Below are positions 25,202 to 34,500 of a DNA stretch of 64,000 nucleotides, piece by piece. This DNA is from Candidatus Kapaibacterium sp. (lineage in GTDB: Bacteria > Bacteroidota > Ignavibacteria > Kapaibacteriales > UBA7675), in the NCBI GenBank assembly GCA_028284775.1, contig JANQRB010000015.1:122704-186703 (forward strand), given 5' to 3'. The notes beneath the pieces are model-generated. The model was not told the origin of the DNA and ran no database searches. It was given only the letters and a program-made list of their open reading frames with translations. Made by a program: the position numbers and the translations under genes. Within the stretch, counting starts at the first letter, position 1. Each line of letters starts with the position of its first letter.

Positions 25202-27265
25202 CTAGCGCAGAATCGTAAAGCGCTGCATTACCGGCCGCGACATTTCATTCAGTTGCACGAAATACGAGCCGGGCGACAGCAACTGCAGATCGACCGTGAT
25301 GCGCTGTTCATTTGCGACATCAATACGTGCCACCGACCGGCCGAGGAAGTCTCGAATAGTAATAGATCCGCTGTAAGGCGCTTGTAGTTGAACCAGCAAC
25401 TGCGTCTGCACGGGATTCGGGCTAAGAGTCGCCAGCAGTGATTCTTGCTCGGCAACCGACGTGGATCGTCCGCTGAAAACTGATTGAACCGTATTCGTAA
25501 TGACGGGATCGTTGTAGTCGAAATAGATTGCCGCGCGATTGTCGATGGCGCTGCCCACGGGGATGTCGCCGCTAGTCTTGATTCGATAACGAATGAAGCC
25601 GTGGCTGCCGGGCTCGTCGCTCTTGTCATCCGGAAGATTGATGTTGTCGAATTGCCAGGACAGAATTTTGTTGTCAATTATCGTGAAGCTGAAATCATGA
25701 CTGGCGGCCCCCAGGTGCAGCTTTTTTATGTCCAGCCAATCCGGCAAGGTGTCAAGGACCCGCACGGTTTCGGCAGCGGCCGTACCCACATTCTGGAAGC
25801 GGATCGTGTACGAGAACACTTGCTCCCGATCCTTGAAGATCCCTTCGGGGTCGACACGTATGTCATTGGGGTCATACGAGCCGCGTACGATCTGACACCA
25901 TGAGTCTGATTCCGCGCCGAGCAACTGGATGTCGCGATCGCATTCCGAATACACTTCCGAGCAGATTCTTGTTCCCAGGGGCGTCGTGCGGTCAAGAACA
26001 AGCGCCAGCTCGATCCGGCCGCGTCCTTCTACCGGTAGATTATCGATTTCCCAGACAAGAGAGCTTGCATCCGCTTCATCCGGCATCGGCTCCGACCGCA
26101 GGAATTCCATCCATGGGTCGGTACTCAGAATGATTCGCCCGCTGAAGGGCACTGTACCTGCATTGCGGTAGAATATCTGATACGGCACCTGGAATCCCGG
26201 TCGGGCCGGCGCGCCGATGATGTAAACTTCCAGGCGGCAGATATCGGCATCGGGCGCGGTACCGAAGTTCAGACCTTCGACCCTGGTGTCCGAGGCCGCG
26301 ATATCCAGCGGGTAGCTTGCGTCATTGGCGGGGCAAACCTGCCGCCAATTGTCGCGCGGCATCAAACGCGCGGTGTAGCTGCCTGCCTCTAATCGCAGCG
26401 CGAAGTTGCCATTATCGTCACTGAGTGCGTACCATGGGCCGGGGCTGAATTCGATCAGCCGGTTGCGGATCCCCTCTTCAAAGTCATCCTGTGTGCATGC
26501 GTTGGCGGCATCGATAAACACCTTGCCGGAGACCAGGCTGCTATTGTGGATATCGAGCCCTTTATAGTTGTAAATCTGGCGCACTTCGTCCGGGCTGAGA
26601 GCCCGGTCGTAGTAACAGACCTCGTCCATCCCGCCGTCGAAATAGTGTTTGCCGCGCATACGGCCGATGCTGCTCCAGCCGTTGTCGAACCAGACTTCGC
26701 CGCTGCGCGGCAGCGATGCTTCTTCTTCGCCATCGACATAGATGCGCATCGCCTCTCCGTCGTAGGTCGCAACAACCAGGTGCCATTGACCATCGCTAAA
26801 GTAGTCGGCTGCGACATCGTATTTGACCTCCGGATAATAGCTGCCGCCAGCGTTCAATCCGAAATACAAAGTCTCGCCCTGATTCTGAAATCCGATCATA
26901 AAGTCGGGCACGCGCGAGACGGGGCCTTCCTGACGGATAAAAGTCTTGTAGAACTCTGAATTGAGCTGATCGGCCTTGAGCCAGACCTGGATGCTGAGAC
27001 GGTCGCTGCGGCTGAAGTCGACCGGAGGGATATCGATGAAATTCTTGATGCCGTTGAAATTCATGGCGGCGTCGGCGACACCGAAGCGGTCGGGCATGGA
27101 AATTGCGCCGTGAACGGTCCCGTGCAAACCATTGCCGCTGGCGTCATTGCCATCGCCGTCCAGCGGGTAATAAGCGACCACGCCATTCACCAAAGACTGG
27201 GCATGCGCCGGCAGCGCAAAGCCGCTCATCAAAAGGAGGGCGCCGCAAAGAAGTGATAGTTTCAT
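25202..27265 (-). CDS. LamG-domain T9SS surface protein
   Basis: This is a 687-aa secreted protein. It has a signal peptide (LLCGALLLMSGFALPAHAQ). A LamG/concanavalin-like domain at 28-235 follows (VAYYPLDGDGNDASGNGLHG, DGQWHLVVATYDG, MRIYVDG, GGMDEVCYYDRALSPDEV), probably carbohydrate-binding. A carboxypeptidase-like/Sdr-type beta domain is at 240-330. A DUF11-like region and a DUF7619-type domain are at 460-600 (SYDPNDI, FSYTIRFQNVGTAAAETVRVLDTLPDWLD, AAIYFDYNDPVITNT). A T9SS sorting domain is at 605-687 (LSPNPVQTQLLVQL, SPGSYFVQL). GGAGA lies 4 nt before the ATG. It ends at the shared terminator. Likely role: binding of glycans or attachment at the cell surface. Confidence 0.92.
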   Translation of the reverse strand: MKLSLLCGALLLMSGFALPAHAQSLVNGVVAYYPLDGDGNDASGNGLHGTVHGAISMPDRFGVADAAMNFNGIKNFIDIPPVDFSRSDRLSIQVWLKADQLNSEFYKTFIRQEGPVSRVPDFMIGFQNQGETLYFGLNAGGSYYPEVKYDVAADYFSDGQWHLVVATYDGEAMRIYVDGEEEASLPRSGEVWFDNGWSSIGRMRGKHYFDGGMDEVCYYDRALSPDEVRQIYNYKGLDIHNSSLVSGKVFIDAANACTQDDFEEGIRNRLIEFSPGPWYALSDDNGNFALRLEAGSYTARLMPRDNWRQVCPANDASYPLDIAASDTRVEGLNFGTAPDADICRLEVYIIGAPARPGFQVPYQIFYRNAGTVPFSGRIILSTDPWMEFLRSEPMPDEADASSLVWEIDNLPVEGRGRIELALVLDRTTPLGTRICSEVYSECDRDIQLLGAESDSWCQIVRGSYDPNDIRVDPEGIFKDREQVFSYTIRFQNVGTAAAETVRVLDTLPDWLDIKKLHLGAASHDFSFTIIDNKILSWQFDNINLPDDKSDEPGSHGFIRYRIKTSGDIPVGSAIDNRAAIYFDYNDPVITNTVQSVFSGRSTSVAEQESLLATLSPNPVQTQLLVQLQAPYSGSITIRDFLGRSVARIDVANEQRITVDLQLLSPGSYFVQLNEMSRPVMQRFTILR

Positions 27266-27753
27266 TGATTCTCCTGAAAGAGTTCATAGATCTGTTGCAG
27301 ATAACAATTAATGTGGTTTGGGAGACAGACTCGCGGTAGATTGAATGAACAACTACAGCCCCGGAACGACGAGGGACAGTGCAAGTATCTATCCTCAGCG
27401 TAGCTTTAGGTGGAGGGGTATGTACGGGAGCTACAAGTCTATAGCTGATCGCAAGTTACATTGCCAGGAAATTTTCTGTTCGCGGCAAGACGCCCTCAAT
27501 TGCTCGTCGTCAATTTGTCAGACGGGGTCGGGCATTGCTCGCGACGTTTGATGTTGAGCGTCGGCCTCTATGATTGTCTCTGTAGGCTTTTGAGAAAGCT
27601 GATCAGGGACAACGGACCGCCAAATCTTTGCAAGGCGGGCTGTGGGTCAATTGACATGTATCCACAATCTAAAATTGACAGTTTCGTGAGATTTGCGTGA
27701 CAATGGCGCTGTAGTTTTGTGCTGTACGCCGAACAAATGGAGGACAGTATAAT
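27266..27753. other. Divergent intergenic region
   Basis: These 488 bp hold promoters for the LamG gene and the msr operon and no supported gene. A TAGTTTTG box (27712-27719), matching TAnnTTTG, faces msrB, with TTTG at 27692-27695; the 16-nt spacing is shorter than usual. Confidence 0.45.
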
Positions 27754-28323
27754 ATGAAAGTAATTTTGCTTGGCCTTTGTCTGACGATAGGCTGTACTGC
27801 CCTTGCCTGCCAGCAACAGCCTGACCAGGAGCGGATGCAGGATCAGCCTCAGATGGGGACGGCATCGCTTCAGGCGGCGACAGCGGATAGCGCGCGGGAC
27901 GGCAGGCTGCACAAAACTGAAGAAGAGTGGCGGGCGCAATTGACGGAAATGCAGTACTACGTTACGCGGCAGGCCGGCACGGAGCGCGCCTTTACGGGAG
28001 CGTACTGGGACCACAAGGAAGATGGCGTTTACAACTGTGTGTGCTGCGGTCAACACCTGTTTGATTCAAAGACGAAATTCAAATCCGGCACCGGCTGGCC
28101 CAGTTTCTACGAGGCTGTGACAGCGCCCGCCATCACCGAAAAAGCGGATAACAGCCATTTTATGCTGCGGATAGAAGTGCTCTGTTCGCGTTGCGATGCA
28201 CACTTGGGACATGTATTCCCGGATGGACCCGAGCCCACCGGCCTGCGCTATTGTATCAATTCAGCTTCGCTCGACTTTGAGGCCCGCGGCGAAATGCAGA
28301 GCGATCATAAGGAAGGAGGCTAG
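27754..28323 (+). CDS. msrB: Peptide-methionine (R)-S-oxide reductase, exported lipoprotein
   Basis: MsrB reduces methionine-R-sulfoxide in proteins. The 189-aa chain starts with a short lipoprotein-like signal ([19 protein letters not shown], lipid Cys 14 or 19), so it should work in the periplasm or on the membrane rather than in the cytosol. The MsrB domain covers about 48-180: the structural zinc pairs CVCC and [25 protein letters not shown], and the catalytic Cys167 in [16 protein letters not shown] precedes the ATG. The msrA gene follows after 4 nt, so both stereoisomers would be repaired in the same compartment. The electron donor for an exported Msr (for example a thioredoxin-like or DsbD-like protein) is not in the window. 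Confidence 0.95.
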   Translation: MKVILLGLCLTIGCTALACQQQPDQERMQDQPQMGTASLQAATADSARDGRLHKTEEEWRAQLTEMQYYVTRQAGTERAFTGAYWDHKEDGVYNCVCCGQHLFDSKTKFKSGTGWPSFYEAVTAPAITEKADNSHFMLRIEVLCSRCDAHLGHVFPDGPEPTGLRYCINSASLDFEARGEMQSDHKEGG

Positions 28324-28327
28324 CCCG

Positions 28328-28990
28328 ATGAAGAATGCAGTAGTATCCCTTGCGATCGTCTTTGTATCTTTGTCGGCTTGTACGGTCGATGCCGAAGACG
28401 CTACACAAACCGAAGCGAAGAAGGAGCAAACTATGGCTGCGGAGAAAACGAATCTGAACTTGCGGGAGGCAACCTTTGGCGCCGGATGTTTTTGGTGTGT
28501 GGAGGCGGTTTTCCAGGAGCTGAAGGGAGTGCATTCCGTGGCTTCCGGTTATTCCGGCGGTCAAATCGAGAATCCCACTTATAAACAAATTTGCAGCGGC
28601 GAAACCGGCCATGCCGAAGTGGCCCGAATCGAATATGACCCCGAGGTCATTTCTTTTGCCGAACTGTTGGAAGTCTTCTGGCAGACGCACGACCCGACAA
28701 CCCTGAATCAGCAGGGGGCGGATGTCGGCACGCAATACCGTTCGGTTGTTTTTTATCACAACGACGAACAACGGCAACTGGCGGAAACGTATAAAGCGGA
28801 GCTGGATCAGTCCGGCGCCTGGGACAATCCGATTGTGACGGAGATCGCGCCGCTCAGCAACTACTACGAAGCAGAGGACTATCATCAGGATTACTACAGC
28901 TCCAATCCCAACCAGGGCTATTGTCGTTTTGTGATCGCACCCAAGCTGGAGAAATTCAGGAAGGTGTTTCGCAGTAAATTAAAAGAGTAG
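28328..28990 (+). CDS. msrA: Peptide-methionine (S)-S-oxide reductase, exported lipoprotein
   Basis: MsrA reduces methionine-S-sulfoxide. This is a protein of 220 aa with a classical lipobox (LSAC, Cys18) after the signal segment. The catalytic motif GCFWC has the nucleophile Cys54. It is followed by VASGYSGGQIENPTYKQICSGETGHAE, FWQTHDPTTLNQQGADVGTQYRSV and NYYEAEDYHQDYY, all family hallmarks. The start is ATG 28328, with AAGGAGG overlapping the end of msrB; the frame is open upstream inside msrB but that extension is a shadow. The gene pair gives a complete envelope methionine-repair module, comparable in idea to exported MsrAB of Neisseria but built from two separate lipoproteins. Confidence 0.95.
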   Translation: MKNAVVSLAIVFVSLSACTVDAEDATQTEAKKEQTMAAEKTNLNLREATFGAGCFWCVEAVFQELKGVHSVASGYSGGQIENPTYKQICSGETGHAEVARIEYDPEVISFAELLEVFWQTHDPTTLNQQGADVGTQYRSVVFYHNDEQRQLAETYKAELDQSGAWDNPIVTEIAPLSNYYEAEDYHQDYYSSNPNQGYCRFVIAPKLEKFRKVFRSKLKE

Positions 28991-29002
28991 TCGGCCATTG
29001 AG

Positions 29003-29045
29003 GGCGGATGGTTTCGGTTTATCACGCCAACAAGAACCATCCGCC
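29003..29045 (+). terminator. Strong hairpin after msrA
   Basis: A perfect 11-bp stem (GGCGGATGGTT at 29003-29013 and AACCATCCGCC at 29035-29045) with a 21-nt loop starts 13 nt after the msrA stop. There is no T-run behind it, so it could be a 3'-end stabilising or processing structure rather than an intrinsic terminator. Confidence 0.5.
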
Positions 29046-29224
29046 ATAGTTCACGCACAAAACCGCATAGATGTCCTTTAACGGCCGATTGTCACCGGCC
29101 AGGATGCACCCGCTTCATTTGCCGCCGCTTACACCTCCATTCGCCGGAGTTCATTCGCTAGAGCCGTAGCTAAAAAATTCCGGTTTACCGAGAGAAATTG
29201 TTGCGTAATCCTGCCCAGGGCTTT

Positions 29225-29248
29225 ATATTTAACCCATCGGTTAAATAT
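29225..29248 (+). promoter_or_regulatory. Perfect palindromic operator reaching the arsR start codon
   Basis: Arms ATATTTAACC (29225-29234) and GGTTAAATAT (29239-29248) are perfect inverted repeats with a 4-nt spacer. The right arm ends inside the ATG of the ArsR gene (29247). The left arm overlaps a TATATTTA box (29224-29231) that has TTG at 29201-29203, 20 nt away. An ArsR-type dimer bound here would block both polymerase and the initiation site. Confidence 0.7.
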
Positions 29249-29579
29249 GGAAGCTGAACAACTAGACCGAATGTTTGCGGCATTGGCAGACCCGACCCGG
29301 CGCCGAATTCTGCAGCAAGTGGAGCACAGCGAGCTGACCGTTAACGAAATAGCGGCGGCGCACGCGATGTCTCTTCCGGCTGTATCGAAGCATCTCAAAG
29401 TATTGGAAAATGCCGGCTTACTGCAAAGGACGAAGGCGGGGCGTCAATACTACTGTTCCTTCAATCCGGCGGCCCTGCGCGCAGCGGTTGATTGGCTGTC
29501 GCGCACCTATGCGTTTTGGAATGAGCAATTCGATTCACTGGAAGAATATTTTAACTCACACGAATCCGACGACGAATGA
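29247..29579 (+). CDS. ArsR-family repressor
   Basis: This is a 110-aa winged-helix regulator. EQLDRMFAALADPTRRRILQQV is the canonical N-terminus, and LTVNEIAAAHAMSLPAVSKHLKVLENAGLLQRTKAGRQYYCSF is the recognition helix and wing. No metal-binding Cys pair (CxC) is seen, so it belongs to the non-metal, SRPBCC-linked subgroup. The start at ATG 29247 is forced: the next Met lies inside the conserved region. There is no ribosome-binding site, and the promoter leaves under 10-20 nt of leader, so the mRNA is probably leaderless. The palindrome 29225-29248 is its likely operator. It overlaps the SRPBCC gene by 4 nt (ATGA). Confidence 0.92.
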   Translation: MEAEQLDRMFAALADPTRRRILQQVEHSELTVNEIAAAHAMSLPAVSKHLKVLENAGLLQRTKAGRQYYCSFNPAALRAAVDWLSRTYAFWNEQFDSLEEYFNSHESDDE

Positions 29580-30040
29580 TTAGTATCGATGCCGACGGTC
29601 AGAATGTCCTTTTTATCAATCGCCGATTAAAGGTGAGTCCCGCCAGGGCCTACCGCGCATTTACCGATCCCCTGATCCTGAAGAAGTGGTGGGGGCCGCG
29701 GGGCTACACGGCGCAGGATGTTCAGGTGGACTTGCGCACCGGCGGCGGTTTTCGCATAATACTTAAACGGCCGGAAGGCAAGTCCTTTGCGATTGTCGGC
29801 ACATATCGCGAAATCATCCCTGCGGAAAAGCTGGTATTCACATTTCGCTATGAGAATGTGCCCAATGACGCGGAAGGCGAAAGTGTCGTGACCGTCATAT
29901 TCGAGGAGTGTGAAGGCGGTACCGAGCTGCGTCTGCAGCAGGTACAGCAGCGCGAGATTCCGGCCGGCAAGGAACGAGGCTGGCTGCAAAGTTTCGAGCG
30001 CCTGGCGGAGACAATCGAAGTGTCCGACACGGCAACTTAA
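29576..30040 (+). CDS. SRPBCC (AHSA1-like) protein, ArsR-linked
   Basis: This is a 154-aa START-like fold protein: RLKVSPARAYRAFTDPLILKKWWGPRGYTAQDVQVDLRTGGGFRIIL, IVGTYREIIPAEKLVFTFRYE, VTVIFEECEGGTELRLQQ, and the C-terminal GWLQSFERLAETIE helix. This is the classic AHSA1-family order. It is translationally coupled to arsR by an ATGA overlap. ArsR-SRPBCC pairs are widespread in soil and marine bacteria, and the SRPBCC member is thought to bind or act on a hydrophobic compound; the compound is unknown. Confidence 0.92.
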   Translation: MISIDADGQNVLFINRRLKVSPARAYRAFTDPLILKKWWGPRGYTAQDVQVDLRTGGGFRIILKRPEGKSFAIVGTYREIIPAEKLVFTFRYENVPNDAEGESVVTVIFEECEGGTELRLQQVQQREIPAGKERGWLQSFERLAETIEVSDTAT

Positions 30041-30319
30041 AGAAGTGCCGATCTGCCGGTCCTGTTAACAGCACGTGCCTGCAGGCCGTCGCTTGTGACG
30101 CAGCGCAAGGAATAACAGTAAACTTCACGTTAAAATGGCCTGTGAGTAATCCGCCAATCCCGACTAAGCTCCGGTAGCGGGAACGATCATCTTGTGCCCA
30201 TGTAGGTATCTGCAGAGGCTGCGACGCTCATCTCGCGGCACAATAATGGTATGCAAAAATTGAAACATAAGTCGCAAGACGCGAAATGCTTTTCGACAAC
30301 TAATTAACCTGGAGTTCTA

Positions 30320-30829
30320 ATGATCAATCTGATCGAACCCATTGCGGAAACAATGCAATTTAACACTACGATGGTTGGCATCGTGATGGAAGACACCAGA
30401 CCGGAAGACGGACTTACGAGTGTCGCGCAATCGAATCCGCTTAACTATCTTGTCGGTCACCTGCTGTCAACACGCTATGATGCGGCCAAAATAGTTGGAC
30501 TGAGTGTCAGCGATCCCTGGCAGGCACTTTACGGCGGCAATACGCCCTACGATCGCGCCAGACAATATCCGGCCATATCCGAATTGGCGCCGCGCTGGCG
30601 GGAGCTTAACGAAAAATTTTTCGCCCGTCTCGACGAGCTGAGTGCGGAGGATGTTATGGCTGAAGTCACGAGCTATCCTTTTCCAGACAAAACCGTTCGC
30701 GGTGCGCTCAGCTTCATTTCCTGGCACGAGTCCTACCACGTAGGGCAGATGGGAACGCTCCGTCGCGCGCTTGGCTATCGTTCAAATCAACAGGCCTTCT
30801 ATGATTTTGTGAAGGCGCAGGCGGCCTGA
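30320..30829 (+). CDS. DinB family protein
   Basis: This is a 169-aa four-helix-bundle protein of the DinB/YfiT superfamily. The metal triad is visible: H47 in YLVGHLLSTR, and H136 and H140 in SWHESYHVGQMG. DinB-like proteins include metal-dependent thiol (bacillithiol or mycothiol) transferases and DNA-damage-inducible proteins, and the exact reaction here is unknown. It is close to the family's usual length (about 150-170). The ATG follows TGGAGTTCTA, a usable ribosome-binding site. It is a single-gene unit ending in the terminator at 30870. Confidence 0.88.
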   Translation: MINLIEPIAETMQFNTTMVGIVMEDTRPEDGLTSVAQSNPLNYLVGHLLSTRYDAAKIVGLSVSDPWQALYGGNTPYDRARQYPAISELAPRWRELNEKFFARLDELSAEDVMAEVTSYPFPDKTVRGALSFISWHESYHVGQMGTLRRALGYRSNQQAFYDFVKAQAA

Positions 30830-30869
30830 CTCTGTTAAATAGCTAAATGTGTCAATCGTGAATGTGCTG

Positions 30870-30899
30870 AACCCGGCGGATAATACTTTGCCGGGTTTT
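30870..30899 (+). terminator. Rho-independent terminator of the DinB gene
   Basis: The 8-bp stem AACCCGGC (30870-30877)/GCCGGGTT (30890-30897) with a 12-nt loop is followed by TT G CGC TTTT. It lies 41 nt past the DinB stop. Confidence 0.65.
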
Positions 30900-31566
30900 G
30901 CGCTTTTAGATGCATGCAAGACTCTGCGAGCTGCCACTTCCAGGTTCGGACGCTCGACGACTGCTTGCCTGCAATGTCAAGAACGCAAGTCATTACGGCG
31001 ACGACTGTCTTGTCACCCGGTCCTTGTAGTAGGTAGGGTCGTGACGCCTTTCTCATCTGCAATCTATGCCCCTCGCCAGTCGACCGAACTACTCCCGGCT
31101 TCCTCGTTTGAGTTAGGGAATTCGGGTTTACGCGAGCGGGCAGTATGACAATTCAATGCGCCGTCCGCGTCCACGTCAACCTTTTCGAGATCGATGCTTG
31201 TGTGTCAGAATCCGGACCGCAATAGTCCCTACTCGGCCGGGCGAATTTTTCCGTCATCCAAGTTTAACCGAATAATGGCTGTATATCACCAACTCTGCCG
31301 CATAAACGATGAAATTGCAAGAAAAATACGTGGTGTATTCGTACTGATCCGATGCTTCAATTTTTGTATACTGTAGTTTTCCTGGAAATCGCGTCTTCTG
31401 CACGGATTCAGGCATTTGCATGCTCTTCGGCCGGCCAGCGGTTGAATCGAGTCTATAGCTACCAGAGATAGCCGGAATAAGTCATGCCGCGCCCAGGCTG
31501 GTTCTGATACGCGAAGAACTTAACACTGCCTATACTTGATCCATCGTATAATGCAACGGTATATCA
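30900..31566. other. Long intergenic region ahead of the giant NTPase gene
   Basis: This region of about 670 bp has no supported gene. Near its end TTAACA (31520-31525) and TATAAT (31547-31552) could form the promoter of the 2209-aa gene. If so, the leader is only about 8 nt, and no ribosome-binding site is visible before ATG 31567. Confidence 0.45.
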
Positions 31567-34500
31567 ATGGACAGACTACCAGACTGGTTGACTGATATTT
31601 CATCTAAAATCAAAGATATCTACGTCGAGATTCACAACTACAGTTACCACCACAAACCAACGGACCTCGGTGAGGACGATGCCAGGTTCATCGGCCGCGC
31701 TGATATCATGGCGCGTCTGAAACGTATCCTGACGCACAACGAAACCAAATCGGGCGCTTACCTCGTCACGGGCTATCGCGGCATGGGAAAGTCGAGCTTT
31801 GTGCACAAAGTCCTGAATGACATTAAAGGCGGACAAGGCAAGAACGATCGACGTGGACGCTACTTTCGCATTTTTATAATGACAGTGTTTCTCGTGCTCC
31901 TTGTATCGGCGGCGGACTGCGACAAATGGAACGCGGCGGCAATCCTTTTCTCAATTCTGGCATTTGGATTCAGCGTCACATTTTGTTTACTCTGGTGGTA
32001 CGAAACGTCCAATTTGCGTCCAGGTGGTTGGCGCAAGATGAAAGAGTCACTATACAATGTCATCAAAGATCATTTTCACGTTTGCAATCAGAATGTTCCC
32101 TTCAGGCGTGCGCGCTATTTGCTCATCGACATGCACCTGGCTTTTGTGACATCCTGTACGGTGCAGCTTTCTTATTTGATTGTACACTATTCGGAATCCA
32201 ACGTTGTTATTGGCGGATTATTAACACTGGGAGTGGCCGCGCTGCTATTTGCGTTTTTAACAATCAGGCAAAGAAAACCTGACGGCGCGACAGCCGAACG
32301 ATCAGACAGAGCATCGACTAAAGAAAACACAGTTTCAACAACACCACTGCAGCATCGCGGACATCGAATTTTTTCATGGCTCTTGCTGGCATTCTATATC
32401 GCTGCACTCCTGATAATTATTTGCTTCCACGAAAATGGGGAATCGACGCTTGCACTCAAGGGCTCACTGGTCTTTGTGACAGTCTGTTGGCTTGTACTTT
32501 ATAATTGGTTTTGCAGTTCATTCGCTACGAAGTACCTGGATATAGGCTCTTCTGATCACAGTAATCCTATGTCCTGGATCTCCGGTCTATACCATGGCTT
32601 TCGTCGCAAGTTTACGGAATGGTGGAACTACCTCGGTCGGCTTCATATCCGGGTAAACCTCAGTTACGACGAGCTGCGCGAGATCGACATTCTACGGCTC
32701 ATTGCCCGCAACATTCAATACAGCTACAAAAACCTGCGCGGCATGAAGCTCGCAAAATTTTTCGGCCTGGGTCTGTTAATCTATCTGGTGACAGGTACAT
32801 TTTACTACTTAAAGCCAATTTACAATCTGAACGAACAACTCAAACGCGATTGGTCGATATTAAACTTTGTTCCCAGCCAGTCCTCCGCAATGCTCAGTCT
32901 TGCGGACTCCAGCTTCACTGCATCCGCGCAACATTTCGCTCTAATGGATTCCACCGCTTCGCTGTTCGGCATTGCGCGATTCAGCGACGCCAATACAATT
33001 ATTAAATTGACGGAAAGTGCGAATAAGCATCAATTCGACTCGCTTCAAGCGCCGGGCGATGCTGCGTCCTATGAGTTCCTCTACCTGCTTGAAAAAGACA
33101 CATGGCAAGCCGGAATCAGAAAAAGTATGATCAAATTCGACTTCGCCCTATACTCGATGTACAAACTCTTTCGGCGGCATGTACCGCTGCCCTTTAACAA
33201 GCTCGCCCAATCGGACCACAACATCGTTAACAGTTATCTGCCCGGTGCGATCTTTCATGATAACTTTCGCATCATACCATTGAGTCTCGACTATCTGCTG
33301 TTTTTCTATTGTATCCTGGCCTGGTACGGCCTCAAGATGATTGCCCGGATTCGTCCCTTCGGTCTGATTACTCACAGTTACATCGAGCGGCAACTTGCTG
33401 AGTTGAACAATATGATCGAAGCACAGGTTACGCTGGAAGAGACGGCAGGCGCCACAAGCCAAAGTTCGATGTTAAGTCTGAATTTCGGCGCGAAACGAGC
33501 GAAACAGTATCGTGTCGCCAATGAGCGCGACATCGAGCGGCGTTTGCTGCAGATTCTGGACGACGTCGATGCGATGCCGAAGTTTGTGCGTCGGGCTGAG
33601 TTCATATTTGTTTTCGATGAGCTCGACAAAATCGAACCGCACTCCAACATCACACTGCAGGACAAAGAGCAGGAACAGCGCGAAAGGCAAGGCAACACGC
33701 TTTATTCCGCCGAATGGGCCCGCGAACGCCAGCAGAAAATACTGCATCTCCTGTCCAACCTGAAACACTTTCTGACAACCGCCAAAGCCAAGTTTATCTT
33801 TATTGCCGGCCGCGATCTATACGACGCCTCTCTTGCCGATGTCTCGGATCGCAATTTTTTCATCGGCAGCATATTTCACGACGTTATCTACGTTCCCAGT
33901 TTTCTCTCTGATGACTCCGACGGTCGCTATTCCGACGCAACCAGCATGACCGAATGGTACATTTGCCAATATCTCCTGCCCGACGGCAATACGCTGCAGG
34001 CCGACAAATGCAATTTTACCGAATACGACAAATACCTGGCCAGAACGCTCGGTGAAAAAGAGGCAAGCGGTCGTCGCAAGACCGAGTTAAAGAAACAGCG
34101 CGAATTGATCCTGCGCACACTACAGAGTTTCATCACCTATCTGACCTACCGCAGTAATGGCGCACCTAAAAAACTGACCGCCAACTTCGAGAACTACATC
34201 ACGAGAAGCTTGCCTGAAAATGACGGAATGAGCCTGATTGTTGGCAGCAAAAAGAATTCACTGTATCTGCGATTCCGATTCAACGAGCAGTACATCTTTA
34301 ACATGATCACCTACCTGTACAACCCTTTTCTTTTCTCGATCAACAAATCGATCAAACACCTGGGCGATAAACTGCTGGTGTCGTCATCTTTCCTTGTCGA
34401 TCACCTTTACAAATTTCACAAATTCGCCTTCTCCTGGCGCAACCTGGAGCTGACGCCGGAAATAGTCGATATTAACAAGGCGCCGGAGCTGCGCAATTTT

